DNA of 64,000 nucleotides, from assembly GCA_934365945.1 (NCBI GenBank), contig CAKRNE010000002.1:62001-126000 (forward strand). Direction: 5' to 3'. Below, piece after piece: positions 28,201 through 37,380 of this stretch. The position numbers and the translations under genes were made by a program. This stretch comes from an uncultured Agathobacter sp. Lineage in GTDB: Bacteria > Bacillota > Clostridia > Lachnospirales > Lachnospiraceae. A model generated the notes under the pieces. That model had not been told where the DNA came from and made no database searches. It worked only from the letters and a program-made list of their open reading frames with translations. Numbering within the stretch: position 1 is the first letter of the stretch; every line of letters starts with the position of its first letter.

Positions 28201-28243
28201 ACCATGATTGTAATATTAAATGCCGGAAATTCAGATAAAAGTG

Positions 28244-28272
28244 TTGACAACAGGAGTTGTCTGTGATATATT
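28244..28272 (+). promoter_or_regulatory. infC operon promoter
   Basis: TTGACA (28244-28249), 17 bases, TATATT (28267-28272). It drives a leader of about 140 bases before infC. Confidence 0.8.
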
Positions 28273-28279
28273 CTAGTAG

Positions 28280-28404
28280 TTGTATGAAAACAAAGTAGAG
28301 TATCCACTCTCACCTAAGCGCAATCGCGCGACTTAGCGTTAATATTTTCAAACATTTGTGTTGAAGATTGTATAGTGGATAGTCTGCCTATCCACTATTT
28401 TTTT
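28280..28404 (+). ncRNA. infC-rpmI-rplT leader with transcription attenuator (L20-leader type)
   Basis: The leader contains a hairpin CTAAG/CTTAG around GCG-CGC (28314-28336) and ends in a textbook terminator: ATAGTGGATAG (28372-28382), loop TCTGC, CTATCCACTAT (28388-28398) and a T run to 28404, three bases before the infC SD. TATCCACT at 28301-28308 is a perfect complement of AGTGGATA (28374-28381) and can serve as antiterminator. Firmicute infC operons are controlled this way by ribosomal protein L20, so an L20 leader is the likely identity. Confidence 0.8.
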
Positions 28405-28420
28405 ATGGAGGTACAAGACC

Positions 28421-28927
28421 ATTAGCGAATTAATGATTAATGAACAGATCAGAGACAGAGAAGTTCGACTGATTGGGGCAGATGGAGAACAGTTAGGAAT
28501 CGTTTCTTCAAGAGAAGCTCAAAAGATTGCAGACGAGGCAGGACTTGATTTAGTAAAGATAGCACCAAATGCGAAACCGCCTGTATGTAAGGTGATTGAT
28601 TATGGTAAGTATCGTTATGAGCAGGCCCGTAAGGAAAAGGATGCAAAGAAAAAGCAGAAGACCGTTGAATTGAAAGAGATTCGTCTCTCACCTAACATTG
28701 AGGCTAACGACTTGAATACCAAGATGAATGCTGCAAAGAAATTCCTTGCAAAGGGAAATAAGGTAAAGATCACACTCAGATTCAGGGGACGTGAGATGGC
28801 TCATATGAATGCAAGCAAACATATCCTTGATGATATAGCTGAGAATCTTTCAGATGTAGCGGTAGTGGAGAAAGCACCAAAGGTTGAAGGAAGAAGCATC
28901 GGTATGGTGCTGGCAGAAAAGAGATAA
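28421..28927 (+). CDS. infC: Translation initiation factor IF-3, AUU start
   Basis: IF-3 keeps the 30S subunit free and checks the start codon. The 168-residue protein has the N-terminal domain (INEQIRDREVRLIGADGEQLG), basic linker and C-terminal domain (ITLRFRGREMAHMNASKH). The SD GGAGGT (28407-28412) lies 8 bases before ATT 28421 and 20 before the first ATG at 28433, so translation should begin at AUU, as in E. coli infC, where the rare codon permits IF-3 autoregulation. The added N-terminus would be MISEL. Confidence 0.93.
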   Translation: MSELMINEQIRDREVRLIGADGEQLGIVSSREAQKIADEAGLDLVKIAPNAKPPVCKVIDYGKYRYEQARKEKDAKKKQKTVELKEIRLSPNIEANDLNTKMNAAKKFLAKGNKVKITLRFRGREMAHMNASKHILDDIAENLSDVAVVEKAPKVEGRSIGMVLAEKR

Positions 28928-28948
28928 CAATTTAAGGAGGAACACACA

Positions 28949-29146
28949 ATGCCAAAAATGAAAACAAGCAGAGCAGCTGCAAAACGTTTCAAAGTTACAG
29001 GAACAGGAAAGTTAAAGAGAAATAAAGCCTACAAGAGACATATCTTAACTAAGAAAACAACAAAGACAAAGAGAAATCTCAGAAAAGCAACAATGACAGA
29101 TGAGACAAATGTTAAGAATATGAAGAAGATTTTACCATACATGTAA
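28949..29146 (+). CDS. rpmI: Ribosomal protein L35
   Basis: A 65-residue basic 50S protein, [20 protein letters not shown] and [19 protein letters not shown], typical of bL35. AAGGAGG lies before the ATG. It is the middle gene of infC-rpmI-rplT and needs the leader antiterminator for expression. Confidence 0.97.
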   Translation: MPKMKTSRAAAKRFKVTGTGKLKRNKAYKRHILTKKTTKTKRNLRKATMTDETNVKNMKKILPYM

Positions 29147-29177
29147 TTGGTAGTATTAGTTAAGGAGGAATCAACAA

Positions 29178-29534
29178 ATGGCAAGAGTTAAAGGCGGTTT
29201 AGGCGCTAAGAAAAGACATAACAGAACATTAAAGTTAGCAAAGGGTTACAGAGGCGCTAGATCTAAGCAGTATAGAGTAGCAAAGCAGTCAGTTATGAGA
29301 GCACTTACAAGCTCATACGCTGGACGTAAAGAGAGAAAGAGACAGTTCCGTCAGTTATGGATTGCTCGTATCAACGCAGCAGCTCGTCTCAACGGACTTT
29401 CATACAGCCAGTTCATGCACGGATTAAAGTTAGCAAACGTTGACCTTAACCGTAAGGTATTAGCTGATATGGCTGTTACTGATGCAGCAGGATTTGCTAA
29501 ATTAGTAGAGGTTGCTAAATCTAAGCTTGCTTAA
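29178..29534 (+). CDS. rplT: Ribosomal protein L20
   Basis: A 118-residue bL20: [28 protein letters not shown] long basic N-terminal helix and a globular C-terminus ([20 protein letters not shown]). Besides early 50S assembly, L20 is the usual autorepressor that binds the infC leader. A strong terminator follows. Confidence 0.97.
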   Translation: MARVKGGLGAKKRHNRTLKLAKGYRGARSKQYRVAKQSVMRALTSSYAGRKERKRQFRQLWIARINAAARLNGLSYSQFMHGLKLANVDLNRKVLADMAVTDAAGFAKLVEVAKSKLA

Positions 29535-29557
29535 TTTAGCATAAACGGATATATAAT

Positions 29558-29598
29558 AAAAGCTACCGGGCTTCATGTGAAGTTTGGTAGCTTTTTTA
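29558..29598 (+). terminator. Terminator of infC-rpmI-rplT
   Basis: AAAAGCTACC (29558-29567) pairs with GGTAGCTTTT (29587-29596), with an internal CTTCA/TGAAG helix, followed by T residues. Confidence 0.88.
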
Positions 29599-29600
29599 TA

Positions 29601-30440
29601 TTATTCCTGAACTTTTTTATATTTACTGCGATATTCCTTTGGCGACAGCCCTTTTATTTTATGAAAGGTTTTTGAAAAATAAAGGCTGTTATCAAACCCT
29701 ATTGAGCCTGAAATGGCTGTGATGGATAATGAGGAGTGTTTAAGCAGATAGCAAGCCTGTTTGATTCTGAAATCGGTCAGATACTCCTTTGGTGATACAC
29801 CGAGTATACTCTGAAAGGAGCGGAACAGGTGGCTTCTGCTTAAGCCTATATAGGAAGCGATATCCTCAACAGTGATAGGATATGAATAATTGGCTGATAT
29901 GTATTCGATACCCTTTTGCACATAGGAGTTGGCACTGTTTTGAGGCGGCTTTGATGTGGCGGCGCTGACAAAGAGGGCGAGAGTGGTGTAGAGTCGTCCG
30001 GTCATTTCAAGTGCATTTTCAAATTCTGTGCCTCTGGCGTCGTATATATGCATGAGCTGTCTTTTGATTTCATTTCCGTTTGATACGCTATGTATGTATG
30101 GGTGAGCTTTTGTGAAATCAGTTGCTCTTAAAATGGTTGCGGCATCGCTGCCGGTAAAGCCTACCCAGGTATATTCCCATGGATCTTCTTCGTCAGCCTG
30201 ATAAATCACTTCGGTATTTGGGTATACGAGAAATGCATCGCCCGGGGTTAATATGTGCACCTTGCCGTTTACAGTGTAGCGGCCTTTACCGCTTATGATA
30301 TAGTGAATCAGATAATGATCCCTGATACCCGGACCCCACTGATACAGGCTGTCGCAGCTCTGGAAGCCTACATTATATACGGACAGGGATACAAGCTCTT
30401 TTTCTTTTACGATATAGGAATTTTTGTATTTATTGTTCAT
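29601..30440 (-). CDS. AraC-family transcriptional regulator
   Basis: A 279-residue regulator with an N-terminal cupin-like sensor (about 20-110, HYLIHYIISGKGRYTVNGKVH then GDAFLVYPNTEVIYQADEE) and a C-terminal double helix-turn-helix (about 175-275, IASYIGLSRSHLFRSFQSI and SIGFDNSLYFSKTFHKIKGL). Such proteins usually bind sugars and activate carbohydrate genes. It is divergent from galE with 110 bases between them, so galE is a possible target, but galE is often constitutive. AAAGG precedes the ATG. Confidence 0.85.
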   Translation of the reverse strand: MNNKYKNSYIVKEKELVSLSVYNVGFQSCDSLYQWGPGIRDHYLIHYIISGKGRYTVNGKVHILTPGDAFLVYPNTEVIYQADEEDPWEYTWVGFTGSDAATILRATDFTKAHPYIHSVSNGNEIKRQLMHIYDARGTEFENALEMTGRLYTTLALFVSAATSKPPQNSANSYVQKGIEYISANYSYPITVEDIASYIGLSRSHLFRSFQSILGVSPKEYLTDFRIKQACYLLKHSSLSITAISGSIGFDNSLYFSKTFHKIKGLSPKEYRSKYKKVQE

Positions 30441-30550
30441 ATTGACTACCTTTACAACATTTTTACATATTTCTTCTACATTTTATTCTATACAAAAATG
30501 AGCAAATGCGCTACAATAAATTTAACAAAAATGAAAAGGAGATATTTATT

Positions 30551-31567
30551 ATGGCAATTTTAGTTACTGGTGGAGCCGGATATATCGGAAGCCACACATG
30601 TGTGGAGCTTCTTGACGCAGGCTACGATGTGGTAGTACTTGACAATCTTTCAAATTCTTCTGAGAAGTCACTTGACAGAGTTAAGGCTCTTACAGGCAAA
30701 GAAGTAAAGTTCTATAAGGGAGATATCCTTGACAGAGACATACTCAATAAGATTTTTAAGGAAGAAAAGATAGATAGCTGTATTCACTTTGCAGGACTCA
30801 AGGCAGTAGGAGAGTCTGTGGCAAAGCCTTGGGAGTACTATAACAATAATATCGCCGGAACACTTACACTTGTTGATGTGATGAGACAGAATGGCTGCAA
30901 GAGCATCATTTTCTCTTCATCAGCTACAGTATACGGAGATCCTGCACAGATTCCTATCACAGAGGAGTGCCCAAAGGGACAGTGTACAAACCCATACGGC
31001 TGGACAAAGTCTATGCTTGAGCAGATACTTATGGATATTTACAAGGCAGATAATGAGTGGAATGTCATCCTGCTTCGTTACTTCAACCCAATCGGAGCTC
31101 ATCAGAGCGGAACAATGGGTGAGAATCCAAACGGTATTCCAAACAACCTCATGCCTTACATCACACAGGTGGCAGTAGGCAAGCTCAAGGAGCTTGGAGT
31201 ATTCGGAGATGACTATGATACTCCTGACGGAACAGGTGTGAGAGATTACATACATGTAGTTGACCTTGCGGTTGGACATGTAAAGGCTTTAAAGAAAATC
31301 GAGGAGAATGCAGGTCTTTGCATCTACAATCTTGGAACAGGACATGGCTACAGCGTGCTCGATATCGTAAAGAATTTTGAGGCTGCAACAGGTGTTAAGA
31401 TTCCTTATACTATCAAACCTAGAAGACCTGGCGATATCGCTACATGCTACTGCGACCCATCAAAGGCAAAGAGAGAGCTCGGCTGGGAAGCACAGTATGG
31501 TATCAAGGAGATGTGTGCCGACTCATGGAGATGGCAGAAGAACAATCCTAACGGATATGATGACTAA
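30551..31567 (+). CDS. galE: UDP-glucose 4-epimerase
   Basis: GalE interconverts UDP-glucose and UDP-galactose using bound NAD+. The 338 residues match the family. Seen are [18 protein letters not shown] (Rossmann loop), [10 protein letters not shown] and the YxxxK catalytic pair in [10 protein letters not shown], plus [20 protein letters not shown] lies before ATG 30551; the upstream frame has no binding site. The gene is followed by a long hairpin repeat. Confidence 0.96.
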   Translation: MAILVTGGAGYIGSHTCVELLDAGYDVVVLDNLSNSSEKSLDRVKALTGKEVKFYKGDILDRDILNKIFKEEKIDSCIHFAGLKAVGESVAKPWEYYNNNIAGTLTLVDVMRQNGCKSIIFSSSATVYGDPAQIPITEECPKGQCTNPYGWTKSMLEQILMDIYKADNEWNVILLRYFNPIGAHQSGTMGENPNGIPNNLMPYITQVAVGKLKELGVFGDDYDTPDGTGVRDYIHVVDLAVGHVKALKKIEENAGLCIYNLGTGHGYSVLDIVKNFEAATGVKIPYTIKPRRPGDIATCYCDPSKAKRELGWEAQYGIKEMCADSWRWQKNNPNGYDD

Positions 31568-31602
31568 TTATCAGAAATATTGGCGCCCGGAGTACACTCT
31601 GT

Positions 31603-31834
31603 GACGCACAATACCTCGCATGCGCTAACACTTTGCAGTTAAGATACTGTATGAATTATGCATATAGAGTTTCGCAGAATGACGAAACCGGCTTTTACGC
31701 ACCGTCCGTGGTGCGTAACGCCTTGCCCCACCGTCCATGGTGGGGCATTTCTATTTGTGAAGCATAATTCGTACAGTATCTTGACAGCGTAGCGTTAGCG
31801 CATGCAAGGTGTATTTTACTGCTGCGGGTGCGTC
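31603..31834. repeat. Long hairpin repeat, copy 1, with conserved two-hairpin core
   Basis: Left arm 31603-31661 and right arm 31762-31834 are imperfect complements; GCATGCGCTAAC and AAGATACTGTAtGAATTATGC have near-perfect partners on the right. The 100-base centre holds GAAACCGGC (31684-31692), hairpin TTACGCACC/GGTGCGTAA (31695-31718) and hairpin GCCCCACC/GGTGGGGC (31725-31746), with loops GTCCGT and GTCCAT. A copy in opposite orientation lies at 55453-55715. No protein is encoded. The stretch between galE and tRNA-Glu holds only this element and the tRNA terminator. Confidence 0.85.
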
Positions 31835-31850
31835 CGACGTCAGCAACAAT

Positions 31851-31875
31851 AAAAAAACATCGCATAAATGCGATG
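31851..31875 (-). terminator. Terminator of tRNA-Glu
   Basis: CATCGCAT and ATGCGATG (31858-31875) form an 8-base-pair stem with a 2-base centre; on the minus strand it is followed by seven T residues. Confidence 0.85.
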
Positions 31876-31917
31876 CTTTCGGGTTGGGCTGTATTTAATT
31901 AAATAAATATCAGTGAG

Positions 31918-31989
31918 CAGTCCGTACGGGAATCGAACCCGTGTTTCCGCCGTGAGAGGGCGGCGTCTTAACCGCTTGACCAACGAACC
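31918..31989 (-). tRNA. tRNA-Glu (anticodon CUC)
   Basis: The minus strand folds into a cloverleaf: acceptor stem GGTTCGT with ACGGACT (one G-U at the end, one inside), D arm GTCAAGCGGTTAAGAC, anticodon stem CCGCC/GGCGG with loop CTCTCAC giving anticodon CUC, and T arm ACGGG-TTCGATT-CCCGT. The discriminator base is G and CCA is not encoded. A TATAAT -10 lies just upstream (31994-31999 on the plus strand as ATTATA) and a terminator downstream, so it is a single-gene unit. Confidence 0.92.
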
Positions 31990-32043
31990 GTGTATTATAC
32001 TATCATGGAGTTTCAAAAAAAGCAAGTACTTTTTTAAAAAAAC

Positions 32044-32072
32044 TTGATTTTTTTTTCTGATAGTGCTATTAT
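32044..32072 (+). promoter_or_regulatory. Promoter of the rimP-nusA-infB operon
   Basis: TTGATT (32044-32049), 17 bases, TATTAT (32067-32072). The leader that follows contains an 11-base-pair hairpin, ATTGAGAGAGG/CCTCTCTCAAT (32097-32126), without a T run, so it is not a simple terminator. Confidence 0.65.
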
Positions 32073-32167
32073 ATCCATGATAACAACGTTGACTAGATTG
32101 AGAGAGGGCAAAAGTCCTCTCTCAATTCACGTTTATAAACATCAATAATCAAAAGAGAGGTGATAAA

Positions 32168-32635
32168 ATGTCAAAGGCAAGTGTATATGAGACAAAGACA
32201 GAGAGTTTTATAAAACCGATTCTTGACAGCATGAATTTTGAGCTTGTTGATGTCGAGTATGTTAAGGAAGGCGGCATGAACTACCTGAGAGCATATATCG
32301 ATAAAGAGGGTGGTATAACTGTTGATGACTGTGAAGTGGTTGCAAGGCAGATGAATGAGATTCTCGACAGAGAGGATTATATCCCTGATTCATACACCTT
32401 CGAGGTCAGCTCGCCGGGGCTTGGAAGACCTCTCAAGAAGGAAAAGGACTATGTGCGCAATATGAATAAGGAAATAGAGATTCGCACATACCGGGCTATC
32501 AACAAATCCAAGGAATTTTATGGTCTGCTGACAGCTTATGATAAGGATACAGTGACAATAACTGATGAGGACGGCAATGAGGCTACATTCAATAAGAGTG
32601 ATATTGCACTTATACGTCAGGCATTGGATTTTTAA
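32168..32635 (+). CDS. rimP: Ribosome maturation factor RimP
   Basis: A 155-residue protein needed for late 30S assembly. MNFELVDVEYVKEGGMNYLRAYIDK is the N-terminal alpha/beta domain start, and YTFEVSSPGLGRPLK is the conserved family motif; the C-terminus is an SH3-like fold. AGAGAGGTGATAAA precedes the ATG. It opens the nusA-infB operon. Confidence 0.95.
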   Translation: MSKASVYETKTESFIKPILDSMNFELVDVEYVKEGGMNYLRAYIDKEGGITVDDCEVVARQMNEILDREDYIPDSYTFEVSSPGLGRPLKKEKDYVRNMNKEIEIRTYRAINKSKEFYGLLTAYDKDTVTITDEDGNEATFNKSDIALIRQALDF

Positions 32636-32672
32636 TTAAAGCGCACGATAACACAAATAGGAGGAAAAAATA

Positions 32673-33947
32673 ATGAGCAATGAGTTATTAGAAGCGTTAA
32701 ATATATTAGAGCAGGAGAAAAACATCAGTAAAGAAACTTTACTTGAGGCAATTGAGAACTCTCTTGTGACTGCCTGCAAGAACCATTTTGGTAAATCGGA
32801 CAATGTAAAGGTAGAAATCGATCCTGAGACATGTGCTTTCTCATGCTACCAGGAGAAGACAGTTGTGGATGCAGTTGAGGATCCGGTTGAGGAGATTTCC
32901 TTAGCAGATGCGCACAAGGTAAACGGTAACTACCAGCTTGGAGATATCGTGAGAGTTGAGGTGAAGTCAAAGGAATTCGGACGTATCGCCACACAGAATG
33001 CAAAGAACGTTATCCTTCAGAAAATCCGTGAGGAGGAGAGAAAGGTAATATTTGACGAGTACAACAGCAAGGAAAAGGATGTTGTGACAGGTGTTGTTCA
33101 AAGATACATCGGAAAGAATGTCAGCATCAACTTAGGCAAGGCTGATGCTCTTCTGACTGAGAGTGAGCAGATAAAGGGTGAGGTGTTCAAGCCTACAGAG
33201 CGTATCAAGGTATATATCCTTGAGGTCAAGTCCACATCAAAGGGACCAAAGATTCTTGTTTCAAGAACACACCCTGAGCTTGTAAAGAGACTTTTCGAGT
33301 CAGAGGTTACAGAGGTTAAAGAGGGCATAGTTGAGATAAAGGCTATATCACGTGAGGCCGGAAGCAGAACAAAGATTGCCGTATGGTCAAATGATCCAAA
33401 TGTAGACCCTGTAGGAGCATGTGTAGGTATGAATGGTGCCAGAGTCAATGCTATCGTAAATGAGCTCCGCGGTGAGAAAATCGATATCATCACATGGGAT
33501 GAGAATCCTGCAATACTTATCCAGAACGCACTTAGCCCTGCAAAGGTTATCTCTGTTATCGCAGATGCAGATGAGAAATCAGCAAAGGTTGTTGTTCCGG
33601 ATTATCAGCTTTCACTTGCAATCGGCAAGGAAGGACAGAATGCCAGACTTGCAGCAAGACTTACAGGCTTCAAGATTGATATCAAGAGCGAGACACAGGC
33701 AAGAGAGTCAGGCGACTTCATGGATTATGAGAATGACTATGAAGAGGATGATTATGATGACGATTATGATTATTCAGATGAGCAGCTTGCTGAGAACGAG
33801 AGTTTAGCCGAGGAAGAGCAGGCGGATGTTCAAGCAGAGGCTTTTGACACAGAGGCTGAAGAAAACGAAGCAGATGCAGAAAATGAAGCAGGTGCTTTAG
33901 ATTTAGAAGAGACAGATGATACAGCAGATAGTGGTGATGAGCAGTAA
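32673..33947 (+). CDS. nusA: Transcription termination/antitermination factor NusA
   Basis: NusA binds RNA polymerase and nascent RNA and controls pausing and termination. The 424-residue protein has the N-terminal polymerase-binding domain (1-125), S1 domain (about 135-200) and two KH domains (about 200-345, PVGACVGMNGARVNAIVNEL and AIGKEGQNARLAARL). From about 350 to the end it is extremely acidic (EEDDYDDDYDYSDEQ and later Glu/Ala repeats), a disordered tail in place of the AR repeats of E. coli. AGGAGG precedes the ATG; the stop overlaps the next start. Confidence 0.96.
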   Translation: MSNELLEALNILEQEKNISKETLLEAIENSLVTACKNHFGKSDNVKVEIDPETCAFSCYQEKTVVDAVEDPVEEISLADAHKVNGNYQLGDIVRVEVKSKEFGRIATQNAKNVILQKIREEERKVIFDEYNSKEKDVVTGVVQRYIGKNVSINLGKADALLTESEQIKGEVFKPTERIKVYILEVKSTSKGPKILVSRTHPELVKRLFESEVTEVKEGIVEIKAISREAGSRTKIAVWSNDPNVDPVGACVGMNGARVNAIVNELRGEKIDIITWDENPAILIQNALSPAKVISVIADADEKSAKVVVPDYQLSLAIGKEGQNARLAARLTGFKIDIKSETQARESGDFMDYENDYEEDDYDDDYDYSDEQLAENESLAEEEQADVQAEAFDTEAEENEADAENEAGALDLEETDDTADSGDEQ

Positions 33948-34219
33948 TGGCAAATAAAAAGATTCCAATGCGCAAATGCGTAGGCTGTCAGGAGATGAAG
34001 GAAAAGAAGTCCCTTATCCGCGTGGTAAAGACTGCGGATGGAGATATCATTCTCGATGACACCGGCAAGAAAAACGGCAGGGGAGCTTATATATGTAAGA
34101 GCCTTGAGTGCTTTAAAAAGGCAAAAAAGACAAAGGCACTTGAGCGTTCCCTTGGTGTTAGTGTATCAGAACAGGTATATGAGGAGCTTGAAAAGGAGAT
34201 GAACCAAATTGACAGATAG
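33947..34219 (+). CDS. ylxR: YlxR family protein (RNase P modulator RnpM)
   Basis: A 90-residue basic protein: RKCVGCQEMKEKKSLIRVVK, GRGAYICKSLECFKKAKK. This is the YlxR/DUF448 family found between nusA and infB in Firmicutes and reported to bind RNase P RNA. Its start overlaps the nusA stop by a single base. Confidence 0.92.
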   Translation: MANKKIPMRKCVGCQEMKEKKSLIRVVKTADGDIILDDTGKKNGRGAYICKSLECFKKAKKTKALERSLGVSVSEQVYEELEKEMNQIDR

Positions 34220-34523
34220 AGTACTTTCAATGCTGGGATTAGCAGCAAAGTCAGGCAATGTGGTCAGCGGAGAGTTTTCAACAGAGAAAGCGGTAAAGAC
34301 AAATAAGGCATATTTAGTAATAGTTGCAGATGATTCGTCAGACAATACCAAGAAGCATTTTTCGGATATGACTGCTTTCTATGAGGTTCCGATTTATTTT
34401 TATAGTGACAAGGTGGGGTTAGGGAACGCAATAGGCAAAGAGTTTCGTGCTTCCCTTGCGGTAACGGATGAAAACCTTGCAAATGCAGTGATAAAAAAGC
34501 TGCAGTCGAATAAAACTGAATAG
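34209..34523 (+). CDS. ylxQ: L7Ae-like RNA-binding protein YlxQ
   Basis: A 104-residue L7Ae/L30e/S12e-fold protein: [38 protein letters not shown]. Family members bind kink-turn RNA. It begins at TTG 34209 inside ylxR, following AAAAGGAG at a good distance, and ends next to the infB binding site. This gene order is conserved in Firmicutes. Confidence 0.9.
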   Translation: MTDRVLSMLGLAAKSGNVVSGEFSTEKAVKTNKAYLVIVADDSSDNTKKHFSDMTAFYEVPIYFYSDKVGLGNAIGKEFRASLAVTDENLANAVIKKLQSNKTE

Positions 34524-34540
34524 TGGAGGAAAATAGATAT

Positions 34541-37306
34541 ATGGCAAAAATGAGAGTTCATGAACTTGCAAAAGAATTAAATATAAAGTCGCAGGACGTC
34601 ATAGATACATTAAACGGCACACAGTTTGCAGTAAAGAATGTGCAGAGCGGTCTTGAGGACGAAGCACAGAAAATTGTGCGAAAGAAGTACACAAAGACAG
34701 AAGCAAAAAAAGAGGCACCTAAGAAGGAAGAGCCTAAAAATGAAGATGCAAAGGCAGCTGACAGACCAAAGAAGAAGGCCAGCATCACTGCTGTTTTCAA
34801 TGCCCAGTACAGCAAGCAGGGAAGAAAACCAAATGGTGGAAACGGCAATGGAAAGGGCGCAAATGGTGGTTCGCAGCGCAGGAATGGAAATGGCAGACGT
34901 GATAATCAGTCATCACGTCCTGAGCAGCACAGCATTATTAAGCCAAGACCGGTCGGAGAGAGAGCTATGCGCCCTATAAGTGAGCGTACAGCAGATCCGT
35001 ATGCAGATATGAAACCTGCCAATTCACGTCCGGCACGTCAGGCTGACGCAGACAACAGAAGAGGTGACAGACGTCAGGACAATGGCGACAGAACCAACAA
35101 CAGAAATACAGACAGAAATGCTGACAGAAGCAGAAATACAGACAGAAACAGCGATAGAAGACCAAATAATCGCGACAATAACCGTGATAACAGCAGAGAC
35201 AACAACAGAGGCTTTAGAAATGACGCAAGACGTCCTGCTGAGGGTGGCAGAAGCTTTGACAGAAATAATGACAGAAGCCGCAGTAATGACAGAAATAATG
35301 ATAGAACAGGCGGCAGAAGTGATGACAGAAACCGTTTCAGAAAAGAAACCGTTGCAGTGGCAGCTCCTGATGATGTAAGAGGCAAGGAGAGCAGAGACAG
35401 AGGCAACGACAGAAAGAATAAGCATAATCACAATCAGAGCCAGAAGCAGGATAAGCTTGGAAAGAAGCAGGAGAATTACATCAATCTCGAGAAGCATGGC
35501 GGCAAGAAAAAACCACAGCAGCCTAAGGCTCAGCCAAAAGAGGATGAGAACGAGATTAAGACAATTTCTCTTCCTGAGAAGATTACAATCAGGGATTTAG
35601 CAGATAGGATGAAGGTTCAGCCTTCAGCCATCGTAAAGAAGCTTTTCATGAAGGGCGAGATGGTAACAGTTAACTCTGAGGTTGATTTTGCGGCAGCTGA
35701 GGAAATTGCGTTAGAGTTTAATTTCATCTGTGAGGAAGAGGAGAAGGTCGATGTGATTGCAGAACTTCTCAAGGAGGATGAAGAGGATGAGAGCAAGATG
35801 GTTCCTCGTCCACCTGTAGTCTGTGTAATGGGTCACGTAGATCATGGTAAGACATCACTGCTTGATGCCATCAGACAGACACGTGTTACAGACCGTGAGG
35901 CCGGTGGTATCACACAGCACATCGGTGCATCTGTTGTATCAATCAATGACCAGAACATCACATTCCTTGATACACCGGGACATGAGGCATTTACAGCAAT
36001 GCGTATGCGTGGTGCCAACTCTACAGATATCGCAATTCTTGTTGTTGCAGCTGATGATGGTGTTATGCCACAGACCGTTGAGGCTATCAACCATGCAAAG
36101 GCAGCAGGTGTTGAGATTATCGTTGCAGTCAACAAGATAGATAAGCCAAGTGCCAATATCGACAAGGTTAAGCAGGAACTCTCAGAGTATGAGCTTATTC
36201 CTGAGGATTGGGGCGGAAGCACAATATTCTGTCCGGTATCTGCGCATACTAAAGAGGGTATCGACAATCTCCTTGAGATGATTCTTCTCACAGCAGAGGT
36301 GCTTGAGCTCAAGGCTAATCCTGACAGAAACGCAAGAGGTCTCGTAATCGAGGCACAGCTTGACAAGGGCCGTGGTGCGGTTGCCACAGTGCTTGTACAA
36401 AAAGGAACACTCCATGTCGGAGATCCTATCGCATGCGGAAGCAGCTATGGTAAGGTAAGAGCCATGATTGATGACAAGGGACGCAGAGTGAAGGAAGCTA
36501 AGCCTTCTACACCTGTAGAGATACTTGGACTTAACAGCGTGCCTTCAGCCGGAGAGACATTTGTGGCATGTGATTCAGAGAAGGAAGCAAAGGCATTCTC
36601 TGACACATATATTTCAGAGGAAAAGAATAAGCTCATCGAGGATACAAAGGCAAAGATGTCGCTTGATGATCTGTTCTCACAGATTCAGTCCGGCAATATG
36701 AAGGAGCTTGATATCATTGTAAAGGCAGATGTGCAGGGTTCAGTTGAGGCTGTTAAGCAGAGTCTTGTCAAGCTTTCAAATGAGGAGGTTGTGGTCAAGG
36801 TTATCCACGGTGGTGTTGGAGCCATAAATGAGTCGGATGTTATCCTTGCATCAGCATCAAATGCAATCATCATCGGCTTTAACGTCAGACCGGACCCTGT
36901 TGCCAAGGCTACAGCTGACCGTGAGGGAGTCGATATCAGACTTTACAAGGTTATTTACAATGCAATTGAGGATGTATCCGCTGCCATGAAGGGTATGCTT
37001 GATCCTGTATTTGAGGAGAAGGTTATCGGACATGCGGAAATCAGACAGATTTTCAAGGCTTCAGGCGTTGGAAATATTGCGGGTTCATATGTGCTTGACG
37101 GATTTATGGAGAGAGGCTGCCGTGTCAGAATAAGCAGAGAGGGTGAGCAGATATTCGAGGGAGACCTTGCTTCACTCAAGAGATTCAAGGATGATGTCAA
37201 GGAAGTCAAGACAGGCTACGAGTGTGGTCTTGTATTTGACGGATTTAATGATATTCAGGAACTCGATATTGTTGAAGCCTACAAGATGGTAGAGGTTCCA
37301 AGATAA
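34541..37306 (+). CDS. infB: Translation initiation factor IF-2 with Arg/Asn/Asp-rich insert
   Basis: IF-2 brings fMet-tRNA to the 30S subunit. The 921-residue protein has an IF2_N motif at the start ([18 protein letters not shown]), a long low-complexity stretch, a second IF2_N ([20 protein letters not shown]), the G domain from about residue 425 ([27 protein letters not shown]), then domains II-IV. Residues about 165-290 are almost wholly Arg, Asn, Asp, Gly and Ser ([16 protein letters not shown]). ATG 34541 is preferred over GTG 34523, since GGAGG lies between them. Confidence 0.96.
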   Translation: MAKMRVHELAKELNIKSQDVIDTLNGTQFAVKNVQSGLEDEAQKIVRKKYTKTEAKKEAPKKEEPKNEDAKAADRPKKKASITAVFNAQYSKQGRKPNGGNGNGKGANGGSQRRNGNGRRDNQSSRPEQHSIIKPRPVGERAMRPISERTADPYADMKPANSRPARQADADNRRGDRRQDNGDRTNNRNTDRNADRSRNTDRNSDRRPNNRDNNRDNSRDNNRGFRNDARRPAEGGRSFDRNNDRSRSNDRNNDRTGGRSDDRNRFRKETVAVAAPDDVRGKESRDRGNDRKNKHNHNQSQKQDKLGKKQENYINLEKHGGKKKPQQPKAQPKEDENEIKTISLPEKITIRDLADRMKVQPSAIVKKLFMKGEMVTVNSEVDFAAAEEIALEFNFICEEEEKVDVIAELLKEDEEDESKMVPRPPVVCVMGHVDHGKTSLLDAIRQTRVTDREAGGITQHIGASVVSINDQNITFLDTPGHEAFTAMRMRGANSTDIAILVVAADDGVMPQTVEAINHAKAAGVEIIVAVNKIDKPSANIDKVKQELSEYELIPEDWGGSTIFCPVSAHTKEGIDNLLEMILLTAEVLELKANPDRNARGLVIEAQLDKGRGAVATVLVQKGTLHVGDPIACGSSYGKVRAMIDDKGRRVKEAKPSTPVEILGLNSVPSAGETFVACDSEKEAKAFSDTYISEEKNKLIEDTKAKMSLDDLFSQIQSGNMKELDIIVKADVQGSVEAVKQSLVKLSNEEVVVKVIHGGVGAINESDVILASASNAIIIGFNVRPDPVAKATADREGVDIRLYKVIYNAIEDVSAAMKGMLDPVFEEKVIGHAEIRQIFKASGVGNIAGSYVLDGFMERGCRVRISREGEQIFEGDLASLKRFKDDVKEVKTGYECGLVFDGFNDIQELDIVEAYKMVEVPR

Positions 37307-37334
37307 TCATATATTGGTTAGCTTGAATTAATGC

Positions 37335-37350
37335 AGCTATTCGGATAGCT
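37335..37350 (+). other. Short hairpin between infB and rbfA
   Basis: AGCTAT-TCGG-ATAGCT is a 6-base-pair stem on a tetraloop in the 74-base gap. No T run follows, so it could be an RNA-processing or stability element inside the operon. Confidence 0.4.
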
Positions 37351-37380
37351 ACGGTTTAATATAAAAGAAAGCGGGATTAT

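Noticed and set aside
31840..32025. A 61-codon minus-strand frame across the tRNA-Glu
   Set aside because: It overlaps the tRNA and its terminator and is a by-product of those sequences.
32097..32126. Hairpin before rimP taken as a terminator
   Set aside because: No T run follows the stem and the operon must be expressed; leader structure is the better label.
34980..35400. Repeated DNA in infB considered as a CRISPR-like array
   Set aside because: The repeats are short, in frame and codon-based, with no uniform repeat or spacer length. No CRISPR array is visible in the window.
35024..35497. Several long frames on both strands opposite or within the IF-2 low-complexity region
   Set aside because: Repetitive Arg/Asn/Asp codons open other frames by composition. 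None has a ribosome binding site.
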